The notes below the pieces were generated by a model. It searched no databases, was not told where the DNA came from, and saw only the letters and a list, made by a program, of their open reading frames with translations. Made by a program: the position numbers and the translations under genes. Below, in pieces: positions 17,318 through 26,288 of a stretch of DNA of 64,000 nt; positions within the stretch are counted from its first letter, which is position 1, and each line of letters opens with the position of its first letter. This DNA is from Leifsonia sp. EB41 (GTDB lineage Bacteria > Actinomycetota > Actinomycetes > Actinomycetales > Microbacteriaceae), in the NCBI RefSeq assembly GCF_041262565.1, contig NZ_JBGCCJ010000001.1, forward strand, positions 1,798,001-1,862,000, read 5' to 3'.

Positions 17318-18231
17318 CCGCCACCACGTCCACCGTCTCACCCGCCACCGCGACGTCGCCGGGGGCTTCGGCTCCGCGTCCGGTGCGCCGGCGCCGCCGC
17401 ACGACCGGCAGCATCGCCGCCACGTCCGTCAGCTACGCGATCCTCGTCGTGCTCGCGGTCGTGTACATCATGCCGTTCCTCATCCAGCTCGCGACCTCGT
17501 TCAAGACCGACGCGGACGCGTCGGCCAACCCGGTCTCCCTCATCCCCCAGGTGTGGACAACGGCGGCGTACACCAAGCTGTTCCTCAACTCGGACTTCCC
17601 GCTCTGGTTCATGAACTCGGCCATCGTGACCGTGTTCGTGACCCTCGGCCGCGTGTTCTTCGACTCGATCGCCGGGTACGCCCTCGCGCGGCTGCACTTC
17701 CGTGGGCGCGGGGTCGTGTTCGCCGCGCTGGTCGCGGTCATGTCGGTGCCGATGGTCGTGCTGCTCATCCCGAAGTTCCTCGTGATCAACCAGCTCGGCA
17801 TGTACGACTCGTACACCGGCATGATCCTTCCGCTGCTCACCGATGCGGCCGGCGTCTTCATCATGAAGGGCTTCTTCGAGTCGATCCCCGCGAGCGTCGA
17901 GGAGCAGGCGCGCATCGACGGCGCAGGCACGTTCCGGGTGTTCTGGTCGATCGTGCTGCCGATGGCGCGGCCCGCGCTCATCACGATCATCATCCTGTCC
18001 TTCCAGGGGTCGTGGAACGAGCTCGCCCACTTCATCGTGTCGACGCAGGACCCTGCCCTCACCACGCTGACGAAGGGCGTCGCGGGGCTGGCGAGCGGAG
18101 CGCTCAGCCAGGGCAGCCAGTACCCGCTCAAGCTCGCCGCCGCGGCGATCATGACCATCCCCGTCGCCGTGCTGTTCTTCATCTTCCAGCGCCGCATCAT
18201 GAACTCCAGCGACGGAGCGGTGAAGGAGTGA
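17314..18231 (+). CDS. Sugar ABC transporter permease, MalG/UgpE type
   Basis: A 305-residue partner permease with six predicted helices and the EAA-type loop SVEEQARIDGAGTFRVFWSI before VLPMARPAL. ATG start inside the previous stop (ATGA overlap) and TGA overlapping the GTG start of the next gene show a tightly coupled operon. Same CUT1 family as the upstream permease. The Thr/Ser/Pro-rich first 35 residues precede TM1. Confidence 0.9.
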   Translation: MTATTSTVSPATATSPGASAPRPVRRRRRTTGSIAATSVSYAILVVLAVVYIMPFLIQLATSFKTDADASANPVSLIPQVWTTAAYTKLFLNSDFPLWFMNSAIVTVFVTLGRVFFDSIAGYALARLHFRGRGVVFAALVAVMSVPMVVLLIPKFLVINQLGMYDSYTGMILPLLTDAAGVFIMKGFFESIPASVEEQARIDGAGTFRVFWSIVLPMARPALITIIILSFQGSWNELAHFIVSTQDPALTTLTKGVAGLASGALSQGSQYPLKLAAAAIMTIPVAVLFFIFQRRIMNSSDGAVKE

Positions 18232-19127
18232 CGGCCATCGCACCGACCATCCTGGCCACCTGCGGAGGCCTGGTCGCCGGAGACTGGACGGACTCCCTCT
18301 ATGGGCCGCTCCTGCACCACGCGATCGAGCTGGCGCAGGTGACCGGACCCCGGGCGAAAGTAGCGCACATCAACACGGCCGGCGGCGATCAGCGGCACGT
18401 GGAGGGCGGGGAGCTGGAGGCCGCGCACGCTGCCGGAGTCGAGGCGAGTCACGTGCGCTTCTTCCCGCACCCGAACATCCCGGACCTGCGCGAGCACATC
18501 CTCGCCCAGGACGTCGTGTGGGTCAGCGGCGGGAGCCTGCTCAACCTGCTGGCCGTCTGGCGCGCGCACGGGCTCGACGCGATCCTGACCGAGGCATGGC
18601 AGCGCGGCGTCGTCCTGGCGGGCGGTTCTGCCGGTGCGCTGTGCTGGCACGAGGGCGGGACGACGGCCTCTCGCGGCCCGGACATCTCCGCCCTGCCCGA
18701 CGGGCTCGGCCTGGTGCCGGGCTCGCTCGCGGTCCACTACGACTCCGACCCGCGCCGCCGGCCTGCGCACCACGCAGCCGTGGCCTCCGGCGAACTGCCC
18801 GGCGGGTACGCGCTCGACGAAGGCACCGGACTCGTCTACCAGGGCACCACCCTCGTGGACGTCGTCTCCGAACGCGACGGCGCGGCCGTCTGGCGCGTGC
18901 AGCCCGCGGACGCCGATGGACGGGGCGGCGTGACCGAGACCCGCATCGAGCCCCGCGTTCTCCTGGGCTTGACGACAGCCGGCGCGGCGCACTCCCCCAC
19001 CACTACGCACCCCACCGGCTCCGCCACCTCCCCCACCACCTTTACATCCCCATCCCCATCCCCATCCCCATCCCCATCCCCATCCCCATCCCCATCCCCG
19101 ATCGAGGAGGCGCGAACGCCCCGATGA
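18228..19127 (+). CDS. Peptidase S51/type 1 glutamine amidotransferase-like protein with SP-repeat tail
   Basis: A 299-residue protein of the peptidase E (S51)-like fold: WVSGGSLLNLLAVWRAHGLD, then the nucleophile elbow GGSAGALCW and a downstream SLAVHYDSD histidine segment. The last ~45 residues are a Thr/Ser/Pro tail ending in nine Ser-Pro repeats encoded by a perfect CATCCC tandem repeat. The GTG start overlaps the permease stop by four bases. Family members are dipeptidases or cyanophycinase-like; a role in a sugar operon is not obvious. The start of the next gene and its AGGAGG lie within this coding region. Confidence 0.75.
   Translation: MTAIAPTILATCGGLVAGDWTDSLYGPLLHHAIELAQVTGPRAKVAHINTAGGDQRHVEGGELEAAHAAGVEASHVRFFPHPNIPDLREHILAQDVVWVSGGSLLNLLAVWRAHGLDAILTEAWQRGVVLAGGSAGALCWHEGGTTASRGPDISALPDGLGLVPGSLAVHYDSDPRRRPAHHAAVASGELPGGYALDEGTGLVYQGTTLVDVVSERDGAAVWRVQPADADGRGGVTETRIEPRVLLGLTTAGAAHSPTTTHPTGSATSPTTFTSPSPSPSPSPSPSPSPSPIEEARTPR
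19045..19098 (+). repeat. Nine perfect tandem copies of CATCCC
   Basis: A 54-bp microsatellite with a 6-bp unit inside the S51-like gene, encoding Ser-Pro repeats. Since the unit is a multiple of three, copy-number change would alter tail length without shifting frame. Confidence 0.95.
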
Positions 19128-21118
19128 CCCAGCCGCTCCAACCCCTGCTGCACGACAGCGTCGTGGTGCTCACCGCGCCCAGCCAAGCCTGGTCCGCTGC
19201 GGACGGCACCGTCGACGGCGGCGGGATCCACGGGTTCTTCCACTCGGACCTGCGGGTGCTCGACCGCATCCTCCTGACCGTCGGCGGCGATCTGCCCGAG
19301 CACATCGCCACGGCCGGACCCGACGCGGCGAGCGCCGTCTTCACCTCGCTCGCCCGCCGGATCGACGATGCCACGGCCGACCCGCGCGTCCGGCTGGACC
19401 GCACGCGCACCGTCGTGGCGGGCAGCCTGCGGGAGCGGATCGTCCTGCGCAACGCCCTCCGCACTCCCCTCACGACGGCGGTCGAAGTCGCTGTCCGCGG
19501 CGACTTCACGCCCATGCAGACGGTCAAGGCCGGGCTGACGGGTGCGGAGCACGCGGTTTCGGCCGAATCCGTCGAGGAGGGCGTCGTCTTCCGCTCGGGA
19601 CCCGTGACCGCGCGGCTGATCGCCCCCGGCGCGCGCGTTTCGGTCGACGGCCAGAACGCCGTTCTCGCCTGGGACGTCGAGGTGCCGGCTCACGGCCACA
19701 CCACCCTCGACTGGACCATCGACGTCGACGACCCGACCGCTGTCGTCGCGGGCGCCGCCCCCTCGGCCGAGTGGGCCGCGTTCCGCGCCACCACGGGCGA
19801 CTCCCGTCTCGCGTGCTGGCTCGACCGGGCGCTCGCCGACCTCCAGTCGCTGCGGATGTCCACCACGGCGCGACCGGACGACACCTTCCTCGCCGCCGGC
19901 GCCCCCTGGTTCTTCACGCTGTTCGGCCGCGACTCGCTGTGGGCCGCCCGCCTGCTGCTGCCGCTCGGCACCGACATCGCCGCCACCACCCTCCGCGTAC
20001 TGGCGCACTTCCAGGGCACCGAGACCGTCGGCGAGACCGCCGAGCAGCCCGGCAAGATCATGCACGAGCTGCGTCCGGCCGCGCTCACCATCCCCGGTGA
20101 GGGCGTCGTGCTGCCACCGCTCTACTACGGCACCGTCGATGCGACCGCACTCTGGATCGGGCTCCTCCACGACGCGTGGAAGTGGGGCCTGCCCGACGAC
20201 CAGGTGCGCGAGCTGCTCCCCGCGATGCAGGCGGCGCTCGCCTGGATGCGCGACCACGGCGACAGCGATGGCGACGGCTTCCTGGAGTATGTGGACACCA
20301 CCGGTCACGGCCTCGCCAACCAGGGCTGGAAGGACTCCGGCGATTCCATTCAGTGGAAGGACGGCACCCTCGCGGACGGTCCGATCGCGCTCTGCGAGGT
20401 CCAGGGCTACGCCTACGAGGCCGCGGTCGGCGGCGCCGAGCTGCTCGACGCGTTCGGTCTGGAAGGCGCGGACGAGTGGCGCGACTGGGCCGCGCAGCTC
20501 AAGAGCCGTTTCGCCGAGGCGTTCTGGATCGACGACCCGGCCGGCGCCTACCCCGCCGTCGCGCTCGACGCCGCCAAGCGCAAGGTCGACACCGTCACGA
20601 GCAACATCGGCCACCTGCTCGGCACCGGCATCCTCACCCCGGAGCAGTCGACCGTGATCGCGCGCCGGCTGGCGTCGCCGGAGCTGTCGTCCGGCTACGG
20701 CCTGCGCACCATGTCGACGGACTCGGGCGGCTACTGGCCGCTCAGCTACCACGGCGGTTCCGTGTGGGCGCACGACACCGCGATCGCGATCGTGGGGCTG
20801 TCGCGCGACGGCCACACGGCGGAGGCCGACCTCCTCGCGGACGGCCTGTTGGCGGCGGCGGACGGCTTCGGCTACCGGATGCCCGAACTGCACTCGGGCG
20901 ACTCCGCCGAGCAGACCAGCGCACCGATCCCGTACCCGGCCGCCTGCCGCCCGCAGGCCTGGTCGGCGGCCGCGGCGGTCGCGGTCCTCTCCTCCCGCCT
21001 CGGCCTCCGCGCCGACGCCCAGACGGGATCGCTCGACGTGCGCCCGACCCCCGGCGCCGGCAGCATCCGCGTGAGCGGCCTCCGCTTCGCGGGCGCCCCC
21101 CGCGACCTGGAGGTCTGA
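19124..21118 (+). CDS. Glycogen-debranching-type glycoside hydrolase
   Basis: A 664-residue protein with an N-terminal GDE-like beta-sandwich domain (about 10-190, HDSVVVLTAPSQAW and GFFHSDLRVLDRI) and a C-terminal (alpha/alpha)6 barrel (about 215-650). The barrel has APWFFTLFGRDSLWAARLLLP, then NQGWKDSGDSI and GYWPLSYHGGSVWAHDTAI. It belongs to the amylo-alpha-1,6-glucosidase-like group. The Asp/Glu-containing loops GWKDSGDS and SVWAHDTA are candidate catalytic positions by analogy. ATG start overlaps the previous stop (ATGA), with AGGAGG about 13 bases upstream. It probably processes the sugar once imported by the adjacent ABC system. Confidence 0.85.
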   Translation: MTQPLQPLLHDSVVVLTAPSQAWSAADGTVDGGGIHGFFHSDLRVLDRILLTVGGDLPEHIATAGPDAASAVFTSLARRIDDATADPRVRLDRTRTVVAGSLRERIVLRNALRTPLTTAVEVAVRGDFTPMQTVKAGLTGAEHAVSAESVEEGVVFRSGPVTARLIAPGARVSVDGQNAVLAWDVEVPAHGHTTLDWTIDVDDPTAVVAGAAPSAEWAAFRATTGDSRLACWLDRALADLQSLRMSTTARPDDTFLAAGAPWFFTLFGRDSLWAARLLLPLGTDIAATTLRVLAHFQGTETVGETAEQPGKIMHELRPAALTIPGEGVVLPPLYYGTVDATALWIGLLHDAWKWGLPDDQVRELLPAMQAALAWMRDHGDSDGDGFLEYVDTTGHGLANQGWKDSGDSIQWKDGTLADGPIALCEVQGYAYEAAVGGAELLDAFGLEGADEWRDWAAQLKSRFAEAFWIDDPAGAYPAVALDAAKRKVDTVTSNIGHLLGTGILTPEQSTVIARRLASPELSSGYGLRTMSTDSGGYWPLSYHGGSVWAHDTAIAIVGLSRDGHTAEADLLADGLLAAADGFGYRMPELHSGDSAEQTSAPIPYPAACRPQAWSAAAAVAVLSSRLGLRADAQTGSLDVRPTPGAGSIRVSGLRFAGAPRDLEV

Positions 21119-21125
21119 CACCCCG

Positions 21126-21184
21126 CAGATTCGTGCCGAATGTGGTGTTTGCCGCGGCGATAAGCCACATTCGGCACGAATCTG
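21126..21184. terminator. 20-bp perfect hairpin, repeat family A copy 2
   Basis: Arms 21126-21145 and 21165-21184 are perfectly complementary around a 19-base loop. Each arm contains the 13-mer ATTCGTGCCGAAT also seen four times at 215-333. It fills the gap between two convergent genes and probably terminates both. Confidence 0.85.
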
Positions 21185-21188
21185 AGGC

Positions 21189-22250
21189 CTAGATCTGCGC
21201 CATGATCTGGCGGGCGATGACGCGGCCGGCGCGGTTCGCGCCGATCGTGCTCGCCTGCGGGCCGTAGCCGGCGAGGAAGATCCGCGGGTCGTGCCACGAC
21301 GCACCGGACGCCACCGTGAGGCCGCCGGACTTCTCGCGGAGCTTCAGGGGCGAGAGGTGCCGGAGTTCCGGTCGGAAGCCGGTCGCCCAGATGATCGCGT
21401 CCGCCTTCGTCGTCGAACCGTCCGCCCAGACGACGCGGTCCGGCTCGATGCGGGAGAACATCTCGCGCTCCACGAGCAGCCCGCGGTCGATCCCGGCGGC
21501 GACTCGGCGCGTGCGCGGGACGCCGGTTCCGCTCACGATGCTCGGCAGCGCCAGGCCCGCGCGGGCCGCCGCGTCCTGAGCGGAGACCGCGGCCACGCCG
21601 CCCTCGATCGTCAGTTCGGACTCGTTGCGGAAGTCCACCGGGCGGCGGGTCGCCCAGGTCAGGCTCTCGGCGACGCCCTCCAGCTCCAGCAGGAAGCCGA
21701 TCGCGCTCGTGCCGCCACCCACCACCACGACCGACTTCCCGGCGAGCGCCTCCGCCGACACGTACGTCGACGTGTGCACGTGACGGCCCGCGAAGTCGTT
21801 CATCCCCGGATACCACGGGATGAACGGCGCACCCCAGGTGCCGGACGCGTTCACGACGACCCGGGTGCGCGTCTCGCCGCGGTCGTGCGCGACGACCAGG
21901 TCGGCTCCGCGGTCGAACACGCGTGAGACCGTCACCGGACGTTGCACCTGGAGGCCGTAGTGCTCCTCGTAGCGGCGGTAGTAGCCGGCGACGATGTCCT
22001 TGGCCGGGAGGGCGCGGTCCGCGGTCTCGAAGCTGAGACCCAGCTCCGCCATCCCTGGGAGATCGTTCACGTGGTGGGCGCTGCCGAGACGCAGCGCATC
22101 CCACCGGTGCTGCCACGCGCCGCCGGTGCCGGGGCCGCGGTCGAGGATCACGAAATCCTGGCCGGGGACCAGCTCGAACCGGCGCAGGTAGTAGGCGACC
22201 GCCAGCCCGGCCTGCCCGGCGCCGACGATCACCACCTGGGTGTCGGTCAT
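21189..22250 (-). CDS. Flavin-dependent monooxygenase-like flavoprotein (CzcO/Trk-type)
   Basis: A 353-residue FAD/NAD(P)-binding protein. The first Rossmann motif VIVGAGQAGLAVAYYL is near residue 6, the second VVVVGGGTSAIGFLLELEG near 170, and the ATGFRPELRHL motif near 300, as in flavoprotein monooxygenases and CzcO-like proteins. ATG 22250 gives the standard N-terminus; an in-frame ATG 12 bp earlier is less likely. Convergent with the debranching enzyme. Substrate unknown. Confidence 0.85.
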   Translation of the reverse strand: MTDTQVVIVGAGQAGLAVAYYLRRFELVPGQDFVILDRGPGTGGAWQHRWDALRLGSAHHVNDLPGMAELGLSFETADRALPAKDIVAGYYRRYEEHYGLQVQRPVTVSRVFDRGADLVVAHDRGETRTRVVVNASGTWGAPFIPWYPGMNDFAGRHVHTSTYVSAEALAGKSVVVVGGGTSAIGFLLELEGVAESLTWATRRPVDFRNESELTIEGGVAAVSAQDAAARAGLALPSIVSGTGVPRTRRVAAGIDRGLLVEREMFSRIEPDRVVWADGSTTKADAIIWATGFRPELRHLSPLKLREKSGGLTVASGASWHDPRIFLAGYGPQASTIGANRAGRVIARQIMAQI

Positions 22251-22400
22251 GCCACTGATCACGCGCTCATTCCATCATCCGACGCTGTGCGGGAACTCGG
22301 GGCCCATAGGGGTCACCATGCTAAACTCGACGCTAGTTTTCACTATTTCTGTTGGATCCCCGGGTGCCATTCCCCGGGCAGGACCAAAAGGGGGTCACGC

Positions 22401-22646
22401 ATGGGGCGCGGCCGTCAAAAGGCAAAGCACACCAAGATCGCTCGTCAGTTGAAGTCGTTCAGTCCGAACGTCAACTACGACGCGCTCGAGCGTGAGCTCA
22501 CCGGACATTCCCACCACGACGACGAGCACAACTACGACGCGTGGGCCGACTACAACCCGGATGGCGACGACGACACCCCAGGGTACGACGACGCCGACGA
22601 GGACGAGTACGAGGACACCGAGTCCGAGACGCCGAAGCGCGCCTGA
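22401..22646 (+). CDS. DUF3073 protein
   Basis: An 81-residue protein. The first 35 residues (MGRGRQKAKHTKIARQLK, then FSPNVNYDALEREL) are the conserved basic DUF3073 motif of actinobacteria. The remainder is Asp/Tyr/Glu-rich and probably disordered. AGGGGG lies about ten bases before the ATG. Function unknown; the basic head could contact nucleic acid (inference). Confidence 0.9.
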   Translation: MGRGRQKAKHTKIARQLKSFSPNVNYDALERELTGHSHHDDEHNYDAWADYNPDGDDDTPGYDDADEDEYEDTESETPKRA

Positions 22647-22725
22647 GCGCGCCAGCGTCATCCCCGCGATCACCCGAGCGGGCGGCGTGAACCGCTGACG
22701 AGCCTTCGATCGCACGCCCGTGCGG

Positions 22726-23334
22726 TCAGAGCCAACCCTGCCGCGTCGCGATCGCGACCGCCTCGGAGCGGTTGCGCGCGCCCGTCTTGCCGATCGCGCT
22801 CGACAGGTGGTTACGCACGGTCCCGTCGCTGAGGTGGAGGCGGCGCGCGATGTCGGTGATCGTCCCACCCTGGCCCGCGACCGCGAGCACCTCGGCCTCC
22901 CGCACCGTCAGCGGCGAAGCGCCCGACGCCAGCGACTCGGCGGCCAGCGCAGGGTCGACGACGCGCAGCCCGGAGGCGATACGGCGGACGGCGTCGGCGA
23001 GCTGGCCGGAGGGCGTGTCCTTCACGATGAATCCCGCGGCCCCGGCCTCCATCGCCCGCCGCAGGTAGCCGGGCCGCCCGAACGTCGTCACGATCAGCGA
23101 GCGGCACGACGGTAGATCGCGCGCGAGCTGCGCGGCGACCTGGATGCCGTCGAGCCCGGGCATCTCCACGTCGAGCAGCGCGACGTCGGCGGCGGAGGTG
23201 CGCGCGGCGTCGAGCACCTCGTCGCCGCGGCCGACCTGCGCGACGACCTCCAGGTCGGTCTCGAGGTCGAGGAGGGCGGCGAGCGCGCCGCGGACGAGGG
23301 CCTGGTCGTCGGCGAGCAGCAGGCGGATGCTCAC
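22726..23334 (-). CDS. NarL/LuxR-family response regulator
   Basis: A 202-residue regulator. The receiver domain begins RLLLADDQALVRGAL, with the phosphorylated Asp in VALLDVEMPGLDG and the switch Lys in FIVKDT. The LuxR-type helix-turn-helix is at about 140-200 (LTVREAEVLAVAGQGGTITDIARRLHLSDGTVRNHL). GTG 23334 overlaps the kinase stop by four bases, so the pair is coupled. It probably controls the ABC exporter upstream. Confidence 0.93.
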   Translation of the reverse strand: MSIRLLLADDQALVRGALAALLDLETDLEVVAQVGRGDEVLDAARTSAADVALLDVEMPGLDGIQVAAQLARDLPSCRSLIVTTFGRPGYLRRAMEAGAAGFIVKDTPSGQLADAVRRIASGLRVVDPALAAESLASGASPLTVREAEVLAVAGQGGTITDIARRLHLSDGTVRNHLSSAIGKTGARNRSEAVAIATRQGWL

Positions 23335-24476
23335 GCGGCCAACCTCCTCACGGTCAACAGCGTCCCGCCGCGCGGCCCGGCCTCCACCGTCACCGCTGCA
23401 CCGAACTCCCGCGCCCGGTCGGTCAGCCCCGCGATCCCGGACCCGCGCACGAGCTCGCGCCGCTCCGCGCCGACCGGGGCGGGCCCGCGGCCGTCGTCCT
23501 CGATGCGCAGGGCGTCCGGCTCCACCGTCACCCAGCAGTTGCGGGAGCCGGAGTGGCGGATCACGTTCGTCACGCCCTCCCGCAGCACCCAGCCGAACAG
23601 CTCGCGCAGCTCCGGCGCGACGTCCTCGCCGTTGCGCGGCAGGTGCGCCTGGATGTCTGCGGCCGCCAGTCCCGCCTGGGCGGCGGCGAGCTCCGTGGAC
23701 AGGCTCATCTCGCGGTAGCCGGCGACGGCGGCGCGCAGGTCGGCGAGGGCCGAGCGGGTGAGGCGTTCGATGTCGGCGAGCTCGTCCTCCGCGCGACGAG
23801 GGTCGACGGGGATCAGCCGGCGCGCGAGCTCCGACTTCACCGTCACCACGGTCAGCGAGTGGCCGAGGACGTCGTGCATGTCGCGTGAGAACCGGGCGCG
23901 CTCCTCCACCACCGCGAGCCTGGCGATCTCGCCCTGCGCGTTCCGCAGCCGGCGGAGAGTGTCGATCTGACGGGCGAAGGCGCTCATCATGATGCCGATC
24001 GAGACCGTGATGAGGGCGATGAACCAGGCGTCCGCGAAGGTGCCGGTGAGCAGGAAGACGACGACCTGCACGGCCCCGAGGGCGCCGATGATCGTGTTCG
24101 CGACCCAGGTGCGCGCGATCGACATCCCGGCGACGCACGCCACGTAGACCCAGGTCCAGAGGGTGTCGATGCCGATGAACGGGAGGAGGGTCAGCGTGAG
24201 AACGAAGTACGCCAGCACGCCGACCAGGCGCGTGCGCTCGCCCTCCCACCACAGGATCGGCGGGAGGGCGAGGAAGCCGACGTAGACGATCGCGAGCAGT
24301 GCGGTCGCGACGATCTTGGTGCCCACTGCGCCGGAGGACGTCCACAGGCTCACGATCACGGAGATCTGGTAGAGCAGGCCGATCACCGCGCCGGGGTACC
24401 AGCGGAAGGCGGAGCGGTGCGTCAGCCGCGCCCACACGCCGGTGGGGCGGTACTCCTCGACGTCGCTGGTGAACAC
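23331..24476 (-). CDS. Sensor histidine kinase (NarL-type partner)
   Basis: A 381-residue membrane kinase with about five hydrophobic helices in residues 30-170, then a HisKA_3 dimerisation domain whose phospho-accepting His is in RFSRDMHDVLGHSL. A HATPase domain follows (DGRGPAP, then GSGIAGLTDRAREFG). GTG 24476 is seven bases after a TAGGGT box on the minus strand, so an internal leaderless promoter may add to read-through from the ABC genes. Confidence 0.92.
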   Translation of the reverse strand: MFTSDVEEYRPTGVWARLTHRSAFRWYPGAVIGLLYQISVIVSLWTSSGAVGTKIVATALLAIVYVGFLALPPILWWEGERTRLVGVLAYFVLTLTLLPFIGIDTLWTWVYVACVAGMSIARTWVANTIIGALGAVQVVVFLLTGTFADAWFIALITVSIGIMMSAFARQIDTLRRLRNAQGEIARLAVVEERARFSRDMHDVLGHSLTVVTVKSELARRLIPVDPRRAEDELADIERLTRSALADLRAAVAGYREMSLSTELAAAQAGLAAADIQAHLPRNGEDVAPELRELFGWVLREGVTNVIRHSGSRNCWVTVEPDALRIEDDGRGPAPVGAERRELVRGSGIAGLTDRAREFGAAVTVEAGPRGGTLLTVRRLAA

Positions 24477-24508
24477 GTCCCTAACCCTAGCCAGCCGTCG
24501 CCCGCGGG

Positions 24509-25252
24509 TCAGCCGCGTGCCGCGTCGCGCCGGTAGCGCCACACGATCAGCGCGCCGAGGGCGAGCGTCCACGCGGTCAGCACGAGCGCGGGCGTGAGGG
24601 CGTCTCCGCTCTGCAGCGCGCCGAGCTGCCCGACCCGGTTGAGCCAGTACGACGGCACGGCCTGCGCGACGTTCGCGACCCAGGCGGGGAAGATCTGCAG
24701 CGGGATCCACAAGCCACCCAGCACGGCCATCCCCATGAACACGGCCATGAACAGCGGCTGCGCGAACTCCGGCTTGGCGAACTGGCCGATCAGGATGCCG
24801 AGCAGGGCGAACGGCACGACGCCGGCCCAGATCGCCAGGCAGGCGAGCATCCAGCTCATCGCGGGGAGGTCCGGGTGGTAGAGCGCGATCGACACCCCGA
24901 CGATGATCACGATGCTGAGCAGCGCGAGCGCCAGGGCCGCGACCAGCTTGGAGATCAGGTAGCCGGTGCCGGTGAGCGGGGTGACCCGGAGCTGGCGGTT
25001 CCAGCCGAGCGAGCGCTCGGTGACGATGTTGAACGCCTGCGACAGGGCCGCCATCATCCCGCCGTACGCGGACACCTGGATGGTCGTGACGACGATCCAG
25101 GGGAGGTGCGTGACGGCGTCGACCTGGCCGCGGCCTCCGAACGTGCCGCCGAAGGCCAGCAGCATGACCAGTGGGACGGCGAGGGTGAAGATCATGGCGC
25201 GCATGTTCTTGAGCTGGCGCAGGGACTCGCGGCCCAGGTAGGCGATGCTCAT
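24509..25252 (-). CDS. ABC-2 type exporter permease
   Basis: A 247-residue membrane protein with six predicted helices, starting MSIAYLGRESLRQLKNMRA then FTLAVPLVMLLAFGGTFGG, as in drug or antimicrobial-peptide exporters of the ABC-2 class. Its ATG overlaps the ATPase stop by four bases and its stop is 32 bp before the histidine kinase. The arrangement ATPase-permease-kinase-regulator resembles DesKR/YvfTU-type cell-envelope modules. Confidence 0.9.
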   Translation of the reverse strand: MSIAYLGRESLRQLKNMRAMIFTLAVPLVMLLAFGGTFGGRGQVDAVTHLPWIVVTTIQVSAYGGMMAALSQAFNIVTERSLGWNRQLRVTPLTGTGYLISKLVAALALALLSIVIIVGVSIALYHPDLPAMSWMLACLAIWAGVVPFALLGILIGQFAKPEFAQPLFMAVFMGMAVLGGLWIPLQIFPAWVANVAQAVPSYWLNRVGQLGALQSGDALTPALVLTAWTLALGALIVWRYRRDAARG

Positions 25253-26205
25253 CGGAGGGCTCCTTCGGAGAGAGAGTGCGGGGTCGGCGCGGTCGCGTCG
25301 TCGCGCGACTCGGTGAGGGCGAGGAACGCGTCGTCCATCGTGTGCGCGGTGACCTCGATGTCGTGGAGGTCGTCGTGCGCGGCGAGGAGGGCGCGGAGCG
25401 TCGCGTCGGAGTCGTCGCTGACGATCGAGAGGCGCCCGTTGCGCTGGTCGACCGAACGGACGCCGGGGAGGGCACCGAGCCCGGCGGCGACCTCCGGGGT
25501 CCAGGCGAAGCCGGCGGTGGCGGCGATCCGGCGTCCGGACACGACGGCCTTCACCTCGGCGGGGGTGCCGTCGGCGACCACCCGGCCGCGGGCGAGCATG
25601 ACGATGCGGTCGGCATAGGCGTCGGCCTCGTCGAGGTAGTGCGTCGCGAAGACGACGGTGCGGCCCTGGTCGGTGAACTCCCGCATCGAGAGCCAGAAGG
25701 TGCGCCTGGCTTCCACATCCATCGCGGCGGTCGGCTCGTCCAGGAACAGCAGGTCCGGGTTCGACACGACGGCGACGGCGAATCGCGCGCGCTGCATCTG
25801 GCCGCCGGACAGCTTGGAGACGCGCTGCTTGGCGATCTCGGTGCAGCGGGCGCGCTCGAGGGCTTCGGCCACGCTGAGCGGATGCCGATGGGCGGACGCG
25901 ACCAGCGCCACGGACTCGGCGACGGTGAGCGTGGGCAGCAGCGCGCCGCCCTGAAGCATCGCGCCGACCCTCCCCTCCCGGATCGCCACGCGCGGGTCGC
26001 CGCCGAACAGCTCGGCGGTTCCGGCGGTCGGGCGCGCGAGGCCGAGCGCGAGGTCGATGGTGGTCGACTTGCCTGCGCCGTTCGGGCCGAGAAGGGCGAT
26101 GACCTCCCCGGCCTTCACGGTGAGGTCGACGCCGTCGACGGCGGTGAGCGACCCGAAGGTCTTGCGGAGGCCGCTGAGGCGGATGGCTGGTGAGGTGTTC
26201 ACCAT
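25249..26205 (-). CDS. ABC transporter ATP-binding protein (drug exporter type)
   Basis: A 318-residue ATPase: Walker A GPNGAGKST at 40-48, signature LSGGQMQR, Walker B LLFLDEPTAAMD, and H-loop VFATHYLDEADAYADR. A C-terminal ~90-residue extension, as in DrrA/CcmA-like exporters, probably contacts the permease. First gene of the four-gene exporter/two-component operon. ATG 26205; the adjacent GTG 26202 is an alternative. Confidence 0.92.
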   Translation of the reverse strand: MVNTSPAIRLSGLRKTFGSLTAVDGVDLTVKAGEVIALLGPNGAGKSTTIDLALGLARPTAGTAELFGGDPRVAIREGRVGAMLQGGALLPTLTVAESVALVASAHRHPLSVAEALERARCTEIAKQRVSKLSGGQMQRARFAVAVVSNPDLLFLDEPTAAMDVEARRTFWLSMREFTDQGRTVVFATHYLDEADAYADRIVMLARGRVVADGTPAEVKAVVSGRRIAATAGFAWTPEVAAGLGALPGVRSVDQRNGRLSIVSDDSDATLRALLAAHDDLHDIEVTAHTMDDAFLALTESRDDATAPTPHSLSEGALR

Positions 26206-26288
26206 TCCAGGGTGCCGGGTGGGCGGCGGGGCCGCGCAGGGGGCGCGTCAGGGATTCAGCGTGACGTTTGTCATGGGCGCGGCGTGCG

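Noticed and set aside
15329-17341. Minus-strand open frame extending the ABM gene to 17341
   Set aside because: It crosses the LacI fragment and two permease genes in the wrong frame and shows only Arg/Gly/Asp-rich sequence; only the part from ATG 15328 has homology.
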